A stretch of 19,651 nt of DNA from Candidatus Tenebribacter mawsonii (GTDB lineage: Bacteria > Cloacimonadota > Cloacimonadia > Cloacimonadales > TCS61). Numbering within the stretch: the stretch's first letter is position 1; the number at the start of each line of letters is the position of its first letter. Below the pieces are notes generated by a model. That model was not told where the DNA came from and made no database searches. It saw only the letters and a list, made by a program, of their open reading frames with translations. Positions 1 to 8,709 of this stretch are shown here, piece after piece. Position numbers and translations under genes: made by a program. The stretch covers positions 1 through 19,651 of the forward strand of contig JAVCCD010000197.1 in NCBI GenBank assembly GCA_030765665.1, read 5' to 3'.

Positions 1-29
1 AAATCATTTAATTCAATGGATTATCAATA

Positions 30-962
30 ATGACCGAATACCACGTTCCTGTATTATTAGCTGAATGTTTAGAAGCGTTGAATCTGCAAGATGGCAAAAT
101 TTATGTGGATGCTACCTTTGGTGGAGGTGGTCATTCCCAAAAAATATTAGAAAGTGGAAAAGATCTAAAATTATTCGGTGTAGATCAAGACCCTGATTCA
201 ATTGAGCAAAGTAAGGTTTTAACAGAAAAGTATCCTGATAATTTTGTGATGATCAAAGAAAATTTTGCTAATATTAGAACAGGGCTTGCACTCGAACGAA
301 TCAAGAAGGTTGATGGTATACTTTTTGATCTGGGTGTTTCATCTCACCAGATAAATGATCCCAGCCGTGGTTTTAGTTTTAGAGGTGACGGAGATCTGAA
401 CATGCGTATGGATCAAACCTCAGAACTTACAGCAGCCGATGTAGTTAACACCTACTCATTTGAGCAACTGGCCAGGATCTTCCGTGAATATGGAGAAGAA
501 AAAGAAGCTGCCAGAATTGCAAATAATATAATTTTAGAAAGAAGTAAAAAAGAGATAAAAACAACACTGCAACTATCTACAATTATAGAGAATTGTATAA
601 TCTCCAAAAAGAGTATCAAAGCTAAAGCCAGGATCTTCCAGGCTTTGCGAATTTACATTAATAAAGAGATGGAAGCTCTTAAATCAGCTTTGAATGATTC
701 AATCAAAATTTTAAATCCCGGCGGGAAGATCGTTGTTATTTCATATCATAGTTTAGAGGATAGGATCGTTAAGAACATCTTCAAATATGAAGAGAAATCA
801 TGCATTTGCCCTCCAGAATTCCCGCTATGTGTTTGTGATAAAGTATCAACTCTAAAAATAATCACAAGAAAGCCTGTTGTTCCAACTTTAAATGAGATTG
901 GAAATAACCCGCGTGCCAGAAGCGCAAAACTTAGAATTGCCCAAAAGAGGGAGGAAATATGA
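30..962 (+). CDS. rsmH: 16S rRNA (cytosine(1402)-N4)-methyltransferase RsmH (MraW)
   Basis: This 310-residue protein matches RsmH in length and motifs. RsmH uses S-adenosylmethionine to methylate N4 of C1402 in the 16S rRNA decoding centre. The N-terminus MTEYHVPVLLAECLEAL is the classic RsmH opening. The glycine-rich SAM loop GGGGHS lies at residues 31-36, followed by DGILFDLGVSSHQ and SRGFSFR. The motif YHSLEDRIVK sits in the C-terminal third, and the tail NNPRARSAKLRIA is also family-typical. A cysteine cluster CxCPPxFPxCxC at residues 258-269 resembles one seen in many RsmH proteins. Only a weak ribosome site (ATGGA at 15-19) precedes the start. The 29 upstream bases are too short to show a promoter or mraZ. 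The stop overlaps the next start as ATGA. Confidence 0.97.
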   Translation: MTEYHVPVLLAECLEALNLQDGKIYVDATFGGGGHSQKILESGKDLKLFGVDQDPDSIEQSKVLTEKYPDNFVMIKENFANIRTGLALERIKKVDGILFDLGVSSHQINDPSRGFSFRGDGDLNMRMDQTSELTAADVVNTYSFEQLARIFREYGEEKEAARIANNIILERSKKEIKTTLQLSTIIENCIISKKSIKAKARIFQALRIYINKEMEALKSALNDSIKILNPGGKIVVISYHSLEDRIVKNIFKYEEKSCICPPEFPLCVCDKVSTLKIITRKPVVPTLNEIGNNPRARSAKLRIAQKREEI

Positions 963-1288
963 ACTGGAAAATAGTTGTAATAATTTCTTTGGTTTTAGTT
1001 TCAATATTTTGTCATTATAGTAATGAGCACAAGATCATTGTTTACGGACGCAAACTTGATGAATCACGCGAACTCTATCAAGCGTATAAGGTTAACAATT
1101 TAGACCTGATTACTTTGAATAGTAAATTAAGTTCTCGCGATAGAATCCAAAGACTTGCATCTGTTAATCTTGATATGTACTTTCCAGCTGACAATGAGAG
1201 CGTTCATAATATTAAATATAATGATAAGAAAGAGACTTTCCGGTTGATCGATTACATTGTCCCCTCAGCTGAAGCTCTAACTAGATAA
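959..1288 (+). CDS. ftsL: FtsL-like cell division protein
   Basis: A 109-residue bitopic membrane protein with a short cytoplasmic start (MNWK), one transmembrane segment at about residues 5-20, and a polar helical region. The stretch SSRDRIQRLASVNLDMYFP at about residues 58-76 has the pattern of the FtsL/DivIC family, in which an arginine-isoleucine helix is followed by LxM and a proline. Such proteins form a periplasmic coiled coil with FtsQ and FtsB and activate FtsW-FtsI. Identity rests on topology, size and position between rsmH and ftsI, because FtsL is poorly conserved. About 30 residues follow the usual end of the domain and finish in YIVPSAEALTR, which I do not recognise. The start overlaps the rsmH stop by 4 bp (ATGA), and GAGGAAA lies just upstream. 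Confidence 0.8.
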   Translation: MNWKIVVIISLVLVSIFCHYSNEHKIIVYGRKLDESRELYQAYKVNNLDLITLNSKLSSRDRIQRLASVNLDMYFPADNESVHNIKYNDKKETFRLIDYIVPSAEALTR

Positions 1289-1294
1289 TCTATT

Positions 1295-1322
1295 TGCTCA
1301 TTCAAACGAATGAGCATTTTTT
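1295..1322 (+). terminator. Terminator-like hairpin abutting the ftsI start codon
   Basis: A perfect 9-bp stem, TGCTCATTC (1295-1303) with GAATGAGCA (1308-1316), encloses an AAAC loop. It is followed immediately by TTTTTT (1317-1322), and the next base begins the ftsI ATG. This has the form of an intrinsic terminator on the + strand. No T-run follows the hairpin in the other direction, so it is not bidirectional. The stem begins 6 bases after the ftsL stop codon, within the footprint of a terminating ribosome, and its right arm holds the only purine-rich GAG near the ftsI start. It could be a partial terminator, an attenuator linked to ftsL translation, or an RNA structure controlling ftsI initiation. 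The structure is seen directly; the function is inferred. Confidence 0.7.
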
Positions 1323-3503
1323 ATGAATACAAGAATAAAATTTTTCATAGCATTTAACATATTACTCATCCTTATCTGGATAGGATATTTATTTTCAATT
1401 CAGATTCTTGATGCACATCGCTTAAAAGAAACAGTTCAGATCCGTCAAAATCCTTCAAAAGAAATTCTGATACCTAATCGTGGAAACATATATGATAGAG
1501 AAGGTGAGCTACTGGTTAGCTCCGTAAAATTCTATCAGCTCGATATTGATAGATGCGCGATAATTGATGATTGTAAAAGAGGTTCACAACTTACAGTAAA
1601 AGAAAATTTTGCTAAAATTGCACAAATAATCTCAGATTGCAGTACAATTAAAAAAAATCAATTACTTAAGAAGTTAAACAAAAAACCACAATATTCAAGT
1701 ATATATCTTGCAAAAGGTATTTCCGAAAACCAACTTCATATTATTAAACAGAAATTTGCAAAACAAAATATTAAAGGTCTTGTTACTTCATTCAGTAATA
1801 TAAAACGATCATATCCTCACAACAAGCTCGGATCAAATTTTTTGGGTATCATAGATGATAAAGGAGATGGACATTCTAGCAATTCTATCTATACAACAGT
1901 AGGAAAAAACGGAATAGAAGCAACTTATAATCAGCAGCTATCTGGTGAGGTTGGTTGGAGAGAAACAATTTACGATGCTAATAATCGCATGATTCCACTA
2001 CTATTCTTAAAAGAAAGACCTGCAATCCCTGGTAAATCCTTATACCTTACTATAGATAAAGAAATTCAAGAAATATTGGAAGAGAAACTAATTCTTGGTA
2101 TGGGTGAGTACAAAGCAAAAAATGCAATTGGTATTGTAATGGAGCCACATACTGGTGAGATACTAGCTATGGTTGGTCTTAATAAAGATCATAAGAATAA
2201 ATCTGCAAAAGAACTTCGCTCTGTAACAAACATTGCTGCATCATTTATGTTTGAACCTGGCTCAACTTTAAAACCAATAACAGCCCTACTTGCATTAGAA
2301 GAAAATATTTATAAGCCAACTGATATAATTGATTGCACTGATTATCATCTTGAATATGAATCGGAAGAACGCATAATTAAGGATGATCATGAATATAAAA
2401 CACTCAACTTCAAAGATATAATTGCCTATTCAAGCAATGTTGGAATCAGCAAGATTGTTGAGGAGATAGGTAGTAAGGTGCTCTATGAACGTATGATCGC
2501 AATGGGATTCGGGCATAAAACAGGATCCAATATTTCCGGTGAAGCATCTGGAATATTTAGAAAATTAAAAGACTGGCAGGGTTTTTCACTTCATTCAATA
2601 TCATTTGGACAGGAAATTTCTGTGAGTGCATTGCAACTAGCTAATTCCTATTGTACATTGGCAAATGGCGGAAAAGTGATGCAGCCGCATCTCATAAAAG
2701 AAATTAGAGATAAGGATAATAAAGTAATAACTTCATTCAATCCAAAAGTTATGCGAAAAATTTCTAATAAAAAATCCCTCGATACCTTAAAAGAATTCTT
2801 GAAGGGTGTGGTGGATTATGGAACAGCTACCGGTACAAAACTAGAGAATCTTTCAATAGCCGGTAAAACAGGTACTTCTGAAAAATCAATCAGCGGTAAA
2901 ATTGGATATGAAGAAGAAAAATACACTTCTGTTTTCGCTGGATTCTTCCCAGTAAATAAACCAGAGTATGTTATGGTAATTGTTTATGATGAAGCGGATT
3001 ACAAATCATATGCTTATTATGCTTCGCTTTCGGCAGTACCCACATTTAGGGATGTTGTTAAAAAAATAGTTAATTTGCCGGATACAGATATAATTGCAAA
3101 TGAGAAAGAAGATAGTAAAAAATTTGTATTTGCGCCAAATGTTACAGGAATGCAATTAGACAAAGCAATTAATCTCTTACAAAAAAAAGGAATAAATTTC
3201 GTTGTTACCGGAAATAATGAGGCTGGAAAAATAATTGATCAATATCCAAAACCTAATACCTCTTTTGATAAAAATGAGACTATCATCCTTAATCTTGACA
3301 ATAAGCAGGAAGCCGAACAAATGAATGTTGAAGATTATGCAATGCCAAACCTGATAGGATTAAGCCTTAGAAAGGCAATTGCAATATCAAATAGAAGTAG
3401 TGTAAAGCTGGTGGTCCGTGGAAATGGAATTATTGTAGCTCAATCTATAAAACAGGGTTCTAACATTAAATTTGGAGATGTATGTACAGTAACGGCAAAA
3501 TGA
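1323..3503 (+). CDS. ftsI: Septal transpeptidase FtsI/PBP3 (class B PBP) with two C-terminal PASTA domains
   Basis: A 726-residue class B penicillin-binding protein that cross-links septal peptidoglycan together with FtsW. A single N-terminal transmembrane helix (about residues 7-28) leads into a dimerisation/pedestal domain containing IPNRGNIYDREGELL. The transpeptidase domain has all three catalytic motifs: STLK at 314-317 (Ser314 nucleophile), SSN at 370-372 and KTGT from 515. Two PASTA repeats follow, about 603-658 (APNVTGMQLDKAINLL) and 668-726 (MPNLIGLSLRKAIAI). This architecture resembles SpoVD and PBP2x more than E. coli FtsI, which lacks PASTA. The ATG at 1323 is the only reasonable start, since an in-frame stop lies at 1311-1313; no clear Shine-Dalgarno sequence precedes it and the hairpin T-run touches it. 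It overlaps the next gene by 4 or 22 bp. Confidence 0.96.
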   Translation: MNTRIKFFIAFNILLILIWIGYLFSIQILDAHRLKETVQIRQNPSKEILIPNRGNIYDREGELLVSSVKFYQLDIDRCAIIDDCKRGSQLTVKENFAKIAQIISDCSTIKKNQLLKKLNKKPQYSSIYLAKGISENQLHIIKQKFAKQNIKGLVTSFSNIKRSYPHNKLGSNFLGIIDDKGDGHSSNSIYTTVGKNGIEATYNQQLSGEVGWRETIYDANNRMIPLLFLKERPAIPGKSLYLTIDKEIQEILEEKLILGMGEYKAKNAIGIVMEPHTGEILAMVGLNKDHKNKSAKELRSVTNIAASFMFEPGSTLKPITALLALEENIYKPTDIIDCTDYHLEYESEERIIKDDHEYKTLNFKDIIAYSSNVGISKIVEEIGSKVLYERMIAMGFGHKTGSNISGEASGIFRKLKDWQGFSLHSISFGQEISVSALQLANSYCTLANGGKVMQPHLIKEIRDKDNKVITSFNPKVMRKISNKKSLDTLKEFLKGVVDYGTATGTKLENLSIAGKTGTSEKSISGKIGYEEEKYTSVFAGFFPVNKPEYVMVIVYDEADYKSYAYYASLSAVPTFRDVVKKIVNLPDTDIIANEKEDSKKFVFAPNVTGMQLDKAINLLQKKGINFVVTGNNEAGKIIDQYPKPNTSFDKNETIILNLDNKQEAEQMNVEDYAMPNLIGLSLRKAIAISNRSSVKLVVRGNGIIVAQSIKQGSNIKFGDVCTVTAK

Positions 3504-6259
3504 TCTCAACTGCACAGATAACAACAAAACTTATTAAAGCTGAGCTGTTGATCAATACAATAAATACAGATCCCTTAAGCAAATATTCTGGTATTCAAAC
3601 TGATTCCAGAAAAATAGAAAAAGATCATGTCTTCGTTTGTATTTTTGGTTTTATAGCTGATGGACACGATTACGCTCAAGCGGCTGTTAATGCAGGTGCT
3701 AAATTATTGATTGTTGAAAGAGAATTAGATATTGTTATACCACAAATTGTCGTTTTTAATGCACGTAAAGCAACAGCAATACTAGCTACATTATTTTTTA
3801 ATGATCCTTCAAGTAAATTGAAAATTATTGGAATAACAGGAACCAATGGGAAGACAACAATTGCGAATATCCTGGAACGGATCTTATTAGGAAATGGAAT
3901 AAAAGTTGGCTTAATTGGCACTCTGGGCTACTCTATTAATGGAATTCAGAATAAAACTGAAAGAACAACTCCCGATATTATCGATCTTAATACTATCTTT
4001 TGTAAGATGATCGATGAAAATGTTGAATTTGTGATAATGGAAGTTTCTTCACACGCACTATCTTTAGATAGAACATTTGCAATACATTTTCACACTGCTG
4101 TTTTTTCTAATCTTACACAAGATCATCTCGATTTTCATGCTAATATGAATGAATATGCCAAAACAAAATTCAAATTATTTGAAAACGCAGATAGAGGTTT
4201 TATAAATATTGATGATGAACATGGAGCGAGATTGTACAATAAATGTTCATTTACAAAATATGGAATTTCGTTTTTGGAAGGTGAAGTTAAAATTGCAGAA
4301 CATAATTACAGTGTTTCCGACTCTAGCTTTACGTTAAATTTTATGGGAAATGAATTCCAATTAAAAACTAAATTAATAGGTAAATACAATATCTTTAATA
4401 CCGCAACCGCTTTTTCTGTAGCCTTAGATCTATTAGGAAAATCTAATTCAAAACAGATTATCAGTACATTAGCAGATATCAATTGCATTCCTGGTAGATT
4501 ACAGCAAGTAGGAAATGACAGAAATATCGGAATTTTTGTAGATTATGCACACACACCTGACGCTCTGGAAAATGTTTTAGGAACATTAAAAGAGATAAAA
4601 AAAGAAAAAATTATCTGCGTTTTTGGAGCTGGCGGCAGTAGAGATAAAACTAAACGTGCTAAAATGCTGGAAGCCTGCAGAATTGCAGATAGAATTATTA
4701 TTACCAATGATAATCCACGCGAAGAAGATCCTGCTGATATTATCCGTGATATTATAAGAGATGCTGACATATCCTACTGGATAATCCGAGATCGAAAAAG
4801 AGCAATTCAAACAGCAGTGAATTTTGCAAAAGAAAATGATGTTGTACTTATCGCAGGGAAAGGTCATGAAAAGTATCAAGAGATCAAAGGTATAAAACAT
4901 GACTTTGATGATATTAAAGAAGTTGAGAATGCACTTTTACATTCACGAGATTGTAATGATCTTCTTTCGCTTCCCATTGACCCTCTTCAATTAGAATTGA
5001 TCTTTCAGCAGAACTTGATTATCAACGATAATTCTTTGATAGAAAGTATCTCAACAGATTCGCGTTCCATAACCGAGAATTCTCTTTTCTTTGCTTTGAT
5101 GGGAGAGAATTTTGATGGTCATGATTATGTTGAAAAAGTATTGAAAAACAAGAATTGCTGGGCAGTTGTAAATAATGATTATCAAAGTAGTTCCAAAAAC
5201 ATTATTCGTGTAAATAACACGTTAGAAGCATATGCTTTATTGGCAAGAACTTATAAGGAACATTTTGATTTGATTACAATTGCCTTAACAGGAAGTTTTG
5301 GCAAAACAACAACAAAAGAATATTTATATAATATACTCTCTGAAACAGCCCTAACTCACAAAACTTATGGAAATGAAAATAATCTGATCGGTGTTCCCAA
5401 AACGATCTTCAGACTTAACCCTAAATATAAGTATTCAGTTTTAGAGCTTGGAACTAATCAGTTTGGGGAAATTGAAAAACTTACAAAAATTACTAAGCCC
5501 GACATTGGTGTAATTATCTCTATCGGAGCCTCACACCTTGAATTCCTTATAGATGAAATTGGTGTATTCAAAGAAAAAACAGCTCTCTTCCACCCTGAGT
5601 TAAAAGAAAAATTCTTTCCGGCAGACGATGAAAGATTTAGAAAATTTACAGGCTTGTCTTTTGGTTCATCTCCGAATTCCAATTTCAGATTTACAGATAT
5701 TCACACGGAAAATGATACAACTAAATTCAAAGTGAATGAAAAAGAGTTTTCTATTCTAACACCATTTAAAGATTTTTCATTCAATGCAGGAATTGCAGTG
5801 GCAATAGCAACAAGATTGCAAATAGATGAGAAAGTGATACAAAGTGGACTAAATAAGCCTCTCAATATATCTCAACGAATGGAAATAATTAAACGAAATG
5901 GGAAAACACTTCTGGCAGATTGCTATAATGCGAATCCTGATTCTATGAAAGCGGCTATAGAATTTTGGAATGAATACGAGGTAGATAAACCGCATTATGC
6001 AATTCTGGGAGATATGCTGGAACTTGGGAAATTGACAAATGAACTGCACAAAAATATGTTGAACGTGCTTAAGAAAATGGATTATAAACAGTTAATCTCT
6101 GTTGGTTCAATTTCACATGAATTCAATGCTGATGTGCATTTTAGGGATGTTGATGAATTGTTATCATCAGGATTATTGGAAGAAATTCCAGAAAATGCTG
6201 TTGTCCTCATCAAAGCTTCTCATGGAATTAAATTAGAAAAAATAATAGGAAGGATGTAA
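3500..6259 (+). CDS. murE-murF: MurE-MurF fusion: UDP-MurNAc-tripeptide ligase plus D-Ala-D-Ala-adding ligase
   Basis: One uninterrupted frame of 919 residues carries two complete Mur ligases. The N-terminal MurE half (about 1-470) has the UDP-binding QTDSRKI, ATP loop TGTNGKTT at 113-120 (Lys118), VSSHAL, and NLTQDHLDFH. DNPR at 404-407 is the signature of MurE enzymes that add meso-diaminopimelate. The MurF half (about 475-919) has its own STDSRSI, the ATP loop TGSFGKTT at 597-604 (Lys602), ELGTNQFGEI, and DCYNANPDSMKAA near the C-terminus; it adds D-Ala-D-Ala. MurE-MurF fusions are known in Bordetella and scattered other bacteria. I chose ATG 3500 because it makes an ATGA overlap with the ftsI stop, as at three other junctions. 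ATG 3482 (six extra residues, GGAG at 3474-3477) is the alternative. Confidence 0.95.
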   Translation: MISTAQITTKLIKAELLINTINTDPLSKYSGIQTDSRKIEKDHVFVCIFGFIADGHDYAQAAVNAGAKLLIVERELDIVIPQIVVFNARKATAILATLFFNDPSSKLKIIGITGTNGKTTIANILERILLGNGIKVGLIGTLGYSINGIQNKTERTTPDIIDLNTIFCKMIDENVEFVIMEVSSHALSLDRTFAIHFHTAVFSNLTQDHLDFHANMNEYAKTKFKLFENADRGFINIDDEHGARLYNKCSFTKYGISFLEGEVKIAEHNYSVSDSSFTLNFMGNEFQLKTKLIGKYNIFNTATAFSVALDLLGKSNSKQIISTLADINCIPGRLQQVGNDRNIGIFVDYAHTPDALENVLGTLKEIKKEKIICVFGAGGSRDKTKRAKMLEACRIADRIIITNDNPREEDPADIIRDIIRDADISYWIIRDRKRAIQTAVNFAKENDVVLIAGKGHEKYQEIKGIKHDFDDIKEVENALLHSRDCNDLLSLPIDPLQLELIFQQNLIINDNSLIESISTDSRSITENSLFFALMGENFDGHDYVEKVLKNKNCWAVVNNDYQSSSKNIIRVNNTLEAYALLARTYKEHFDLITIALTGSFGKTTTKEYLYNILSETALTHKTYGNENNLIGVPKTIFRLNPKYKYSVLELGTNQFGEIEKLTKITKPDIGVIISIGASHLEFLIDEIGVFKEKTALFHPELKEKFFPADDERFRKFTGLSFGSSPNSNFRFTDIHTENDTTKFKVNEKEFSILTPFKDFSFNAGIAVAIATRLQIDEKVIQSGLNKPLNISQRMEIIKRNGKTLLADCYNANPDSMKAAIEFWNEYEVDKPHYAILGDMLELGKLTNELHKNMLNVLKKMDYKQLISVGSISHEFNADVHFRDVDELLSSGLLEEIPENAVVLIKASHGIKLEKIIGRM

Positions 6260-6261
6260 AA

Positions 6262-7377
6262 ATGTTTTATCACCTTTTCGCCCCATTAGCAAATACTGAA
6301 GTTTTCGGATATCATTTATTTAGAGTATTTCAATACGTTACTTTTCGCGCGATTGCTGCTTTTATAACCGCAATATTCTTCTCAATATTGTTAGGACCCC
6401 GATTTATAAAAATGCTTAAAAAGCACCAAGCTGTTGAAAGTATCAATGAGTATGTTCCAATTTCGCATAAAGAAAAGGAAGGAACACCCACGATGGGTGG
6501 TCTGGTAGTTATTTGCAGTATTTTACTTTCTGTACTTTTATGGAATAATCTCGTAAATAGTTATGTTCTAATAATGATCATTACAACTATCTGGTTGGGA
6601 GCAACTGGTTTTCTTGATGATTATCTTAAGAATTTTTTGAAAGCAAAAAAAGGGTTAATTGCAAAATACAAACTTCTAGCTCAGATAACTTTAGGATTAC
6701 TTATTGCATTTGCTCTATATTATAGTGCACAAGACCCAGACTTAATCACAAGGATCAATTTACCATTTCTCAAAGGCAATTCGATCCAATTGAAATTACT
6801 ATTTATCCCCTTTGTAGTTTTCATGGTTACAGCCACATCTAATGCAGTAAATTTAACTGATGGATTAGATGGTTTAGCCGGTGGTACTGTAGCAATAGCA
6901 GCTTTGGGACTTGGCATTATGGCTTATATAAAAGGTCATTTTGGAATCGCCGAATATTTAAATTTAGATTTTATAAAGCATGCAGGTGAATTAACAGTTT
7001 TTATTGCTGCACTTATAGGAACTTTACTGGGATTTCTTTGGTATAATGTTAAACCTGCCCAGATAATTCTCGGTGATACGGGTTCACTATCTTTAGGTGG
7101 GATTTTAGCAGTTCTTGCAGTACTTTTAAGAGAAGAAATATTCTTTGCTATAATTGGTGGAGTATTTGTAATGGAGGCTCTTTCAACAATAATCCAACGC
7201 TATTATTTTAAATACACAAGACGTAAAACCGGTACTGGTAAACGAGCATTTCTCTGTGCTCCAATCCATCATCATTACGAACTTAAGGGAATCTCTGAAG
7301 AGAAGATCGTGATAAGATTTTGGATAATTGCTGCATTACTTGTAGGTGTAGGTTTAGCAACTTTAAAACTTAGGTAG
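6262..7377 (+). CDS. mraY: Phospho-N-acetylmuramoyl-pentapeptide-transferase MraY
   Basis: A 371-residue polytopic membrane enzyme that transfers phospho-MurNAc-pentapeptide to undecaprenyl phosphate, giving lipid I. About ten hydrophobic segments are visible. The cytoplasmic active-site motifs are intact: GTPTMGG near residue 76, DDYLK at 119-123 (the double aspartate), NAVNLTDGLDGLAGG at 194-208, LGDTGSLSLGG with Asp272, and the histidine run HHHYELKG from 336. Length and motif order match the family. A strong ribosome site AGGAAGGA (6247-6254) sits 7 bases before ATG 6262 and overlaps the end of murE-murF. The gene ends in two tandem TAG codons (7375-7380) directly before murD. Confidence 0.98.
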   Translation: MFYHLFAPLANTEVFGYHLFRVFQYVTFRAIAAFITAIFFSILLGPRFIKMLKKHQAVESINEYVPISHKEKEGTPTMGGLVVICSILLSVLLWNNLVNSYVLIMIITTIWLGATGFLDDYLKNFLKAKKGLIAKYKLLAQITLGLLIAFALYYSAQDPDLITRINLPFLKGNSIQLKLLFIPFVVFMVTATSNAVNLTDGLDGLAGGTVAIAALGLGIMAYIKGHFGIAEYLNLDFIKHAGELTVFIAALIGTLLGFLWYNVKPAQIILGDTGSLSLGGILAVLAVLLREEIFFAIIGGVFVMEALSTIIQRYYFKYTRRKTGTGKRAFLCAPIHHHYELKGISEEKIVIRFWIIAALLVGVGLATLKLR

Positions 7378-7380
7378 TAG

Positions 7381-8709
7381 ATGAAAATTAAAAATAAGAA
7401 ATTTGGAATTCTTGGGATGGCTAGAAGCGGAATCTCTGCTGCTAAAAAAGTACGTGAACTCGGTGGTATTGCCTTTATCAGTGAGTTTAAAGCAGAATGT
7501 GATATTCCTGAACCCAATAAAATCAAAGAAGCCTTTCAATGTGAATTTGGTGGACACACAAAAAAACTTCTCAATAATGATGTAATAATTGTAAGTCCAG
7601 GAATTCCGGGAAATATTCCAATTTTACAAGAAGCTAAGAGACTAGATCTTGAAATTATTAGTGAGATAGAATTCTGCTTCAAGATTAAACATCCAAGAAG
7701 TAAAATAATTGCTATTACCGGTTCAAATGGTAAAAGTACAACTGTAAGTCTCATTCATCAGATCTTACTCTCAGCTGGCTACAGGTCAATTTTAGCTGGC
7801 AACATTGGCACTGCGTTCTCTTCTTATCCAATAGAAAACGAAGATATTGATTTTATTGTTTTAGAGCTCAGTAGTTTCCAACTTGAGCTTATTAACACAT
7901 TTAAAGCAGATGTTGCAGCAATTTTGAATATTACACCTGATCATTTAAATCGTTATAAAAGTTTTGAGGATTATGCAGAAACTAAATTTAATATTTTTAA
8001 GAATCAGACCTTAAATGAACTTGCCATTTTGAATTTAGAAGATACAACTTCTGCAAAATTCAGTGATAAAATAAATTCTAACCTTAAATATTTCTCTCAT
8101 AATTCTAAAACTGATATTCATTTTACGGATGGATCAATAATTTTTGGTTTGAAAAAATTTAACATTCAAGGTGCGTCAATTAAGGGACCACACAATATTT
8201 CTAATATGATGTGTGCAATTTTAGCAATTTCCCCATTCAATATTAAGGATGATACAATTCAAAAGGCACTGGAGACGTTTTCACCTCTCGCCCATCGTAT
8301 GGAATATGTAAAAGAGGTAGATGGAGTAAAATTTTACAATGATTCTAAAGCTACAAATACAGATTCAGTAAGATTTGCACTCCAGTCTTTTGATACAAAA
8401 ATTAGAATTATTATGGGTGGAGCTGGTAAGGGTGAAGATTACAGTATTTTGATTCCGTTCCTACAACAAAAAGCAAAGAAAGTGTATCTCACCGGAGATA
8501 CAATAGATGACATGAAAACAGTATTTGATGGTCATGTTGAGAGTGAATCTATCAAAGAGTTTGAAGATGTTATAAAAAAAGCATTCACCGATTCTCAAAA
8601 GGGAGACATAATAGTTCTTTCACCCGCTTGTACAAGTTACGACAGGTTTAAGAATTTTGAAGAGCGAGGAAATACTTTTAAGTCAATTGTTTCGAGGCTA
8701 AAACAATGA
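7381..8709 (+). CDS. murD: UDP-N-acetylmuramoyl-L-alanine:D-glutamate ligase MurD
   Basis: A 442-residue cytoplasmic Mur ligase that adds D-glutamate to UDP-MurNAc-L-Ala. The N-terminal Rossmann-like UDP-binding domain opens with FGILGMARSGISAAKKV. The ATP loop TGSNGKST covers residues 113-120 (Lys118). LELSSFQLE, NITPDHLNRY and the carbamylated-lysine region YAETKFNIF follow. LAHRMEYV and NDSKATN begin the C-terminal domain, which ends near LSPACTSYDRFKNFEERG, all typical of MurD. The start follows mraY by 3 bp with only a weak AGG upstream, so coupling is likely. The stop overlaps the ftsW start as ATGA. Confidence 0.97.
   Translation: MKIKNKKFGILGMARSGISAAKKVRELGGIAFISEFKAECDIPEPNKIKEAFQCEFGGHTKKLLNNDVIIVSPGIPGNIPILQEAKRLDLEIISEIEFCFKIKHPRSKIIAITGSNGKSTTVSLIHQILLSAGYRSILAGNIGTAFSSYPIENEDIDFIVLELSSFQLELINTFKADVAAILNITPDHLNRYKSFEDYAETKFNIFKNQTLNELAILNLEDTTSAKFSDKINSNLKYFSHNSKTDIHFTDGSIIFGLKKFNIQGASIKGPHNISNMMCAILAISPFNIKDDTIQKALETFSPLAHRMEYVKEVDGVKFYNDSKATNTDSVRFALQSFDTKIRIIMGGAGKGEDYSILIPFLQQKAKKVYLTGDTIDDMKTVFDGHVESESIKEFEDVIKKAFTDSQKGDIIVLSPACTSYDRFKNFEERGNTFKSIVSRLKQ

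Noticed and set aside
1310..1357. A short out-of-frame ATG reading frame starting in the right arm of the ftsL/ftsI hairpin
   Set aside because: It has about 15 codons, no ribosome site, and overlaps the certain ftsI frame. I see no leader-peptide pattern such as a run of one regulated amino acid.
4543..4900. Overlapping - strand open frames within murE-murF
   Set aside because: Both are antisense to conserved MurE motifs, including DNPR, and show no independent coding signal.
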